DNA of 15,979 nt from Candidatus Parcubacteria bacterium. GTDB lineage: Bacteria; Patescibacteriota; Minisyncoccia; Minisyncoccales; PEYH01. The DNA lies in contig JAPLYH010000020.1 in assembly GCA_026395615.1 (NCBI GenBank), positions 1 through 15,979 on the forward strand, read 5' to 3'. The translations under genes and the position numbers were made by a program. Position 1 is the stretch's first letter. Each line of letters opens with the position of its first letter. The notes beneath the pieces were generated by a model that did no database searches, was not told where the DNA came from, and was given only the letters and a program-made list of their open reading frames with translations. Shown here in pieces: positions 12,730 to 15,979 of the stretch.

Positions 12730-12767
12730 ATTACCGCCTATTTATTTGGGCGATTTTTTGGTAAAAT
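12730..12767 (+). promoter_or_regulatory. Hairpin plus extended -10 promoter of the MliC-like gene
   Basis: A short CGCC/GGCG hairpin (12735-12752) with a T-run is followed by TGGTAAAAT (12759-12767), an extended -10. The layout GGCGATTTT + n + TGGTAnnAT is the same as at 14592-14609 and close to 10044-10062. A 5' leader of about 37 nt is predicted. Confidence 0.6.
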
Positions 12768-12810
12768 AGAACAATAATTAAATTAACCAATAAACTAATA
12801 AACATAAAAT

Positions 12811-13743
12811 ATGAAAAAAAATCTATATCTATTTATTTTTTTGATAGTAATTATTCTTGCTGGCGTGGTAATGTGGTATTTCAGCGAGGGAAGTAATAAT
12901 TCTTCCCCATCGGTCTCGCCGTCTCCTTCTCCTTCTGCTTCGTTGCCCCCGATAGCTCAAGTTACTTATATTTGTAATGGTGATAAAACAATAGATGCCG
13001 CTTTTTATAAAGTAGAAACAAAAATAGTAGAGCCAGGCGAACCGCCAATTCCCTCGGGAAGCGTAAAAATTGTTTTAAGCGATGGGCGGAGCTTTGACTT
13101 GCCTCAAACTATTTCTGCAGATGGAGGGCGTTATGCTAATAGCGATGAGTCATTCGTTTTTTGGAGCAAGGGAAATGGGGCGCTTGTATTGGAAAATAAT
13201 GTTGAAAAAAGTTATACAGGGTGCGTTTTACTTGCCAAAGATCCTGGAGGATTACAGAAAATCTATTTAGATGGTACGATTGGTTTTTCGATTCGTTACC
13301 CGGTTGATTATTTAATAGATACTTCCTATAAATATCAGGCACTTGGTCCAGGTAAAGATATCAGTGGCGTAAAATTCACTATTCCATCCAGTCTTGCCAC
13401 TGGTACTAATTTATCAAGCTTTGATACTGGTATTTCAATAGAAACTATTCCCGCTGTCCAAAATTGTAATGCAAGTCGTTTTTTAGATGGTAGCACTAAT
13501 ATTCAGATAATAACCGATAATGATATTGAATATTCTTTTGCTTCAGTAACCCAGGGTGCCGCTGGTAATATTTATGAAGAAGAAGTTTGGGCGGTTCCAG
13601 GAACTAACCCTTGTATCGCTGTAAGATATTTTATTCACTCTGGTAATATAGGAAATTATCCAGAAGGCGCTGTTTCAGAATTTAATCGAGCCAATCTTAT
13701 AAACCAATTTGATAAAATTCGTCGCTCTTTGACTACATTGTAA
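12811..13743 (+). CDS. Membrane-anchored MliC-like (lysozyme-inhibitor domain) protein
   Basis: The 310-aa protein has a signal-anchor helix (residues about 5-24), a Ser/Pro linker (26-47), then a domain like MliC/PliC inhibitors of C-type lysozyme (about 51-141). Seen are YICNGDK with C55, SVKIVLSDGRSFDLPQ, GGRYAN, FVFWSKGNGALVLE and YTGC with C138, matching the family order; C55-C138 would be the family disulfide. A second domain (about 148-310) contains GFSIRYPVDY and GVKFTIPSS, a beta-rich pattern common in small-genome bacterial surface proteins, with two more cysteines (CNAS, NPCIAV). It is likely to face outward and protect peptidoglycan from lysozyme (inference). Inserts in the MliC part (EPGEPPIP) make the fold longer than usual. 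It is monocistronic behind repeat E5. Confidence 0.78.
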   Translation: MKKNLYLFIFLIVIILAGVVMWYFSEGSNNSSPSVSPSPSPSASLPPIAQVTYICNGDKTIDAAFYKVETKIVEPGEPPIPSGSVKIVLSDGRSFDLPQTISADGGRYANSDESFVFWSKGNGALVLENNVEKSYTGCVLLAKDPGGLQKIYLDGTIGFSIRYPVDYLIDTSYKYQALGPGKDISGVKFTIPSSLATGTNLSSFDTGISIETIPAVQNCNASRFLDGSTNIQIITDNDIEYSFASVTQGAAGNIYEEEVWAVPGTNPCIAVRYFIHSGNIGNYPEGAVSEFNRANLINQFDKIRRSLTTL

Positions 13744-13765
13744 TTTCTTTAAATAAGTTTTCCTT

Positions 13766-13810
13766 ATAGATATTAAAGAGGGGATAGTTTAGTGTTTGGT
13801 TAATATCTAT
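13766..13810. other. 10-bp perfect inverted repeat upstream of the radical SAM gene
   Basis: ATAGATATTA (13766-13775) and TAATATCTAT (13801-13810) are exact complements with a 25-nt interval. No T-run follows, so it is more likely an operator pair or leader hairpin than a terminator. It ends 25 bp before ATG 13836. Confidence 0.5.
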
Positions 13811-13835
13811 TCTTTAAAGCACGATTTTGAACAAT

Positions 13836-14567
13836 ATGATCGTAAAAGAAATACAATCAAAAGCCATCCTATCCAAATCAGAGGTGTATCCCTACGTTGT
13901 TAATCCTTATGTAGGATGCCAGCATAATTGTTCGTACTGTTATGCTCGTTTTATGAAAAGATTTACCGGACATCAAGAACCCTGGGGTCAATTTATAGAT
14001 GTTAAAATTAATGCCCCTGATTTATTAAGAATAGAAATCACTAAGAAAAAACCAGGAAAGGTTTGGATAAGCGGAGTGTGTGATCCATACCAACCCTTAG
14101 AAACGAAATACAAACTCACGCGCCAGTGTCTGGAAATATTAGCGCAAAATAATTGGCCAGTTGTGGTTCAGACGAAATCTCCATTAGTTCTTAGAGATAT
14201 AGATATTCTGAAGAAAGGGAAAGATTTTGAGGTTGGTTTTAGTATTGCCACAGCCGATGATAATATTAGAAAATTATTTGAACCAGATGCTCCTGCGATA
14301 GAAGACAGGATTAAGGCGCTTGATGAATTGCATCAGGCTGGAATAAAAACTTATGCTATGATAGCACCAATTCTTCCTGGAGCGGAAAAGCTACCAGAAA
14401 TCCTTGCTGAGAAAGTTGATTATGTAATAATTGACAGAATGAATTATCACCATGCCGATTGGGTGTACCGGAAATACGCCCTAGAAGACAAAATGACAAA
14501 TGATTTTTTCTGTCAAATGGAACAGAAACTTTCATCAGCATTCGCAAAACTGGGAATCAGTTGTTAG
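13836..14567 (+). CDS. Spore-photolyase-like (SPL) family radical SAM protein
   Basis: A 243-aa radical SAM enzyme. The cluster motif C-x3-C-x2-C is intact: C28, C32 and C35 in VGCQHNCSYCYARFM. Preceding NPYVGC and following SGVCDPYQPLE, VVQTKSPLVLRDID, and VGFSIATADDNIRKLFEPDAPAIEDRI are typical of the Rv2578c/SPL-like subgroup. These use an Fe4S4 cluster and SAM to make a 5'-deoxyadenosyl radical. The substrate is unknown; true spore photoproduct lyase is not implied, since the organism is not expected to sporulate. I use ATG 13836; TTG 13827 in the same frame would add three residues. No Shine-Dalgarno site. The stop is 10 bp before the next hairpin. Confidence 0.88.
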   Translation: MIVKEIQSKAILSKSEVYPYVVNPYVGCQHNCSYCYARFMKRFTGHQEPWGQFIDVKINAPDLLRIEITKKKPGKVWISGVCDPYQPLETKYKLTRQCLEILAQNNWPVVVQTKSPLVLRDIDILKKGKDFEVGFSIATADDNIRKLFEPDAPAIEDRIKALDELHQAGIKTYAMIAPILPGAEKLPEILAEKVDYVIIDRMNYHHADWVYRKYALEDKMTNDFFCQMEQKLSSAFAKLGISC

Positions 14568-14576
14568 GAGCAGAAT

Positions 14577-14609
14577 AAAGTCGCTCTATAGGCGATTTTG
14601 TGGTAGCAT
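14577..14609 (+). promoter_or_regulatory. Terminator hairpin plus extended -10 promoter
   Basis: AAAGTCGC (14577-14584) pairs with GCGATTTT (14592-14599), 8 bp with one G-U, ending the radical SAM transcript. TGGTAGCAT (14601-14609) follows directly as TG-n-TAnnAT. Initiation would be about 3 nt before ATG 14619, so the next gene is nearly leaderless. Confidence 0.6.
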
Positions 14610-14618
14610 GGAATATAT

Positions 14619-14819
14619 ATGGAAGAAGAAATTTTGAAAAAAATTGAAGCGCAAGATAGAAAGCTAGAAGAGATTTATAATTCCATTGAGAAGATGAGAA
14701 AATATTTTCTTTGGACGCTTATTATAACAATAATCGTGATTATTTTGCCTCTTATTGGGATATTATTTCTAATTCCTAAGCTTGTAAGCACTTTAAGTGG
14801 TAGTAATCTCGGTTTCTGA
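14619..14819 (+). CDS. Tiny coiled-coil plus membrane-helix protein
   Basis: A 66-aa protein. Residues 1-28 (MEEEILKKIEAQDRKLEEIY and on) have a heptad pattern for a short cytoplasmic coiled coil. One hydrophobic helix follows (about 31-54, FLWTLIITIIVIILPLIGILFLI) and a short polar tail. Proteins of this plan are common in small-genome Patescibacteria, with unknown function; oligomerisation at the membrane is a guess. Its own promoter and a strong terminator flank it, which supports a real gene despite the small size. Confidence 0.7.
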   Translation: MEEEILKKIEAQDRKLEEIYNSIEKMRKYFLWTLIITIIVIILPLIGILFLIPKLVSTLSGSNLGF

Positions 14820-14854
14820 ATTATAGTATATGAGGATTTTATCTTAAATGTTAA

Positions 14855-14890
14855 AGCAAAAAACCATCAAGCGCTTGATGGTTTTTTGCT
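14855..14890. terminator. 36-bp perfect palindromic terminator
   Basis: AGCAAAAAACCATCAAGC (14855-14872) is followed without interval by its exact complement (14873-14890). In RNA it gives a stem of about 16 bp with a GCGC loop and A/T tracts, active on both strands. It separates the 14619 gene from the converging metal-response cluster. Confidence 0.85.
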
Positions 14891-14930
14891 AAACTTTTTT
14901 GTGTTTTTGCAAGTTCGGATATTATTAAAA

Positions 14931-15074
14931 TTATTTATTGCATCCGCAATCGCAATCAGGCCCGCATTTGCATTCTTTTTTACAATCACAATCAGGCCCG
15001 CACTTGCATTCCGTGTCACATCCGCATTTGCAGTTACATCCACAATTACAGGTTTCCTCTTTTTTGTTTTCCAT
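14931..15074 (-). CDS. Metallothionein-like Cys-rich small protein
   Basis: Read on the minus strand from ATG 15074 to TAA 14931, this 47-aa protein has 15 cysteines, at residues 9, 11, 13, 15, 17, 19, 23, 25, 29, 31, 35, 37, 41, 43 and 45, almost all in C-x-C pairs. It contains the unit ECKCGPDCDC twice (22-31 and 34-43). There are no aromatic or hydrophobic core residues, no membrane segment and no signal peptide. This is the composition of a metallothionein that binds d10 metals such as Cu(I), Zn or Cd through thiolates. It is not an obvious member of the classic bacterial SmtA family, which has a different layout with His. It follows csoR and a metal-type membrane protein on the same strand, 87 bp downstream of the latter. 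Poor Shine-Dalgarno context, as usual here. Confidence 0.8.
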   Translation of the reverse strand: MENKKEETCNCGCNCKCGCDTECKCGPDCDCKKECKCGPDCDCGCNK

Positions 15075-15161
15075 TTTTTTGTTTGTTAATTTTTTGTGTT
15101 TATTATCTTATAGTTCAATAGTTTCGGCGCCTAAAACCATTAAACATTCGACCTTTATTTC

Positions 15162-15773
15162 TTATTGTATGGTTGCTTTATATGTCTTGAATATTTCTAA
15201 TGAAACTATTTTTTCTGGCGATGTTTTATTTGGGTTGTATTTTATTTCAAAAATATCCGGTATTCTAAATTTAACAAAACTAACGCCACTATCTTTCTTA
15301 AGCTCATCAATTATAAGTGAAGCGTGTCCAGTACATGGTATTTGAACATTTATGGATAAATCAGCCAAATATTCATTTTGATTTACGGTGTTTTCTGAAT
15401 TTATATTAGCCAAAGTTGGAAGCACAACAAAGAACATCAATAAATTAATCAAAATCGTTGTAGAGAATAGAGTGGTTATATATTTCCATTTGTTTTTTAT
15501 TCCCGAGGCACATAGACATTCAGTTTTTTTCAAATAAATTACAGATGATGCGGTTGCTAATAGCAAAGAAATGAATATTAAAAAGTAAGAAAAATAAGGA
15601 ATCAATAAAATTTTCTTTAAAAAGGCCGTTGCAGCCACTGCGCCAATGATTGAAAATAAAATAAAGGCAATACAGAAAGTGTGGGGGACAAGGCCATATA
15701 TAATGCCGGATAAAATTCCTTTATTTGAATTATTTTTTATTTCAGTACAGCAGTTTTTTTCTTTTGATTTCAT
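15162..15773 (-). CDS. Metal-transport-like membrane protein with C-terminal HMA-like domain
   Basis: The 203-aa protein starts 1 bp after the csoR stop. A Cys-bearing N-terminus (C8, C9) leads to three hydrophobic stretches (about 20-51, 60-81, 98-122), with C34 in the first and ECLCAS (C86, C88) between the second and third. This resembles the three-helix plan of small mercury/copper uptake proteins of the MerT type. Residues about 136-200 look like a heavy-metal-associated fold: VQIPCTGHASLIIDELKKD (C147), FVKFRIPDIFEIKYNP and EIFKTYKATI; only one cysteine replaces the usual CxxC. The position of this domain, inside or outside, is not clear. Function as a copper or other soft-metal carrier is inferred from csoR next to it. 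It is not a clear match to a named family. Confidence 0.7.
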   Translation of the reverse strand: MKSKEKNCCTEIKNNSNKGILSGIIYGLVPHTFCIAFILFSIIGAVAATAFLKKILLIPYFSYFLIFISLLLATASSVIYLKKTECLCASGIKNKWKYITTLFSTTILINLLMFFVVLPTLANINSENTVNQNEYLADLSINVQIPCTGHASLIIDELKKDSGVSFVKFRIPDIFEIKYNPNKTSPEKIVSLEIFKTYKATIQ

Positions 15774-15774
15774 A

Positions 15775-15979
15775 TTATTTATTATATAAATTTGTTACTT
15801 TTAGTATTTCTTCTATCATTTGTTTCTTCTTTTTTTCATTTTTGGTAGCCATAGCATTTTTAAAACAAGTATTCAGGTGATTGGCCATCAACATTTCATG
15901 GGCGGATCTTAAAAGACCAATTACTGCCAGATTTTGTTGCATCACATCAATACAGTAATGATCTTTTTCCACCATGCCT
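15775..15979 (-). CDS. CsoR/DUF156-family metal-sensing repressor, partial
   Basis: The visible 68 residues are the C-terminal two thirds of a small all-helical repressor; the start lies beyond the window. The motif MVEKDHYCIDVMQQNLAVI with its Cys, followed by MANHLNTCF with His and Cys, provides the C-H-C set that ligates Cu(I) in CsoR. RcnR-like Ni/Co sensors have a different set (His at the second helix start), so CsoR is favoured. A basic tail with KNEKKKKQMIEE follows. The first visible Met (15975-15973) corresponds to an internal position (R/GxxxMVE in the family), not the real start. It is the first gene of the three-gene metal cluster and probably autoregulates it from a site outside the window. 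Confidence 0.88.
   Translation of the reverse strand, partial: GMVEKDHYCIDVMQQNLAVIGLLRSAHEMLMANHLNTCFKNAMATKNEKKKKQMIEEILKVTNLYNK

Noticed and set aside
14886..15345. Two plus-strand ORFs over the Cys-rich gene (67 and 135 codons)
   Set aside because: They are shadows of the minus-strand metallothionein-like gene and the HMA-like protein; composition is low-complexity and overlaps the terminator.

Overview
The window looks like a chromosome segment of a Candidate Phyla Radiation (Patescibacteria, probably Parcubacteria-like) bacterium. This is an inference from several traits: an AT-rich sequence, mostly leaderless or short-leader genes without Shine-Dalgarno sites, extended -10 promoters (TGnTATAAT type), a tRNA without encoded CCA, TGA used as an ordinary stop, many small one-helix membrane proteins, and a secreted repeat protein with a diversified C-terminus.

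Layout. (1) Positions 1-1664 hold the 3' part of a large surface protein: InlB/Listeria-Bacteroides type B-repeats with a frame break inside the repeats, a chitobiase-like and a cadherin-like beta-sandwich domain, and a DUF1566/Lcl domain. Its last ~40 codons look like the variable region of a diversity-generating retroelement (DGR). No reverse transcriptase or template repeat lies in the window. (2) 1801-6388 is a housekeeping block: a small membrane-anchored protein, a family 2 glycosyltransferase, dnaG primase, a principal sigma factor with an unusual lysine-rich N-terminus, and tRNA-Asn(GTT). (3) 6394-9233 is a tight five-gene arsenical-type resistance operon behind a perfect ArsR operator: arsR, a small thioredoxin, an ArsP/UPF0718 permease, an ArsF-like protein and an ArsG-like CcdA-fold permease.

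(4) 9234-12810 is an accessory island of small single-gene blocks separated by a 31-bp intergenic repeat that always lies on the + strand and is usually followed by a terminator-like hairpin. The blocks differ in composition and strand: a frameshifted HTH gene and a GC-rich hypothetical gene carry perfect AAGGAGG sites unlike their neighbours; the others are AT-rich. One block has no credible ORF but contains a promoter, a nested long-range helical RNA fold and a terminator, so it is a candidate new structured RNA. (5) 12811-14819 holds a membrane-anchored MliC-like protein, a spore-photolyase-like radical SAM protein and a tiny coiled-coil membrane protein. (6) On the minus strand, 14931-15979 is a metal-response cluster: partial csoR, a membrane protein with a C-terminal HMA-like domain, and a 47-residue metallothionein-like protein with 15 cysteines.

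The strongest leads are the DGR variable region, the structured RNA at about 12422-12690, the repeat-delimited cassette island and the miniature metallothionein. No database search was possible; family names come from motifs seen in the translated sequence.
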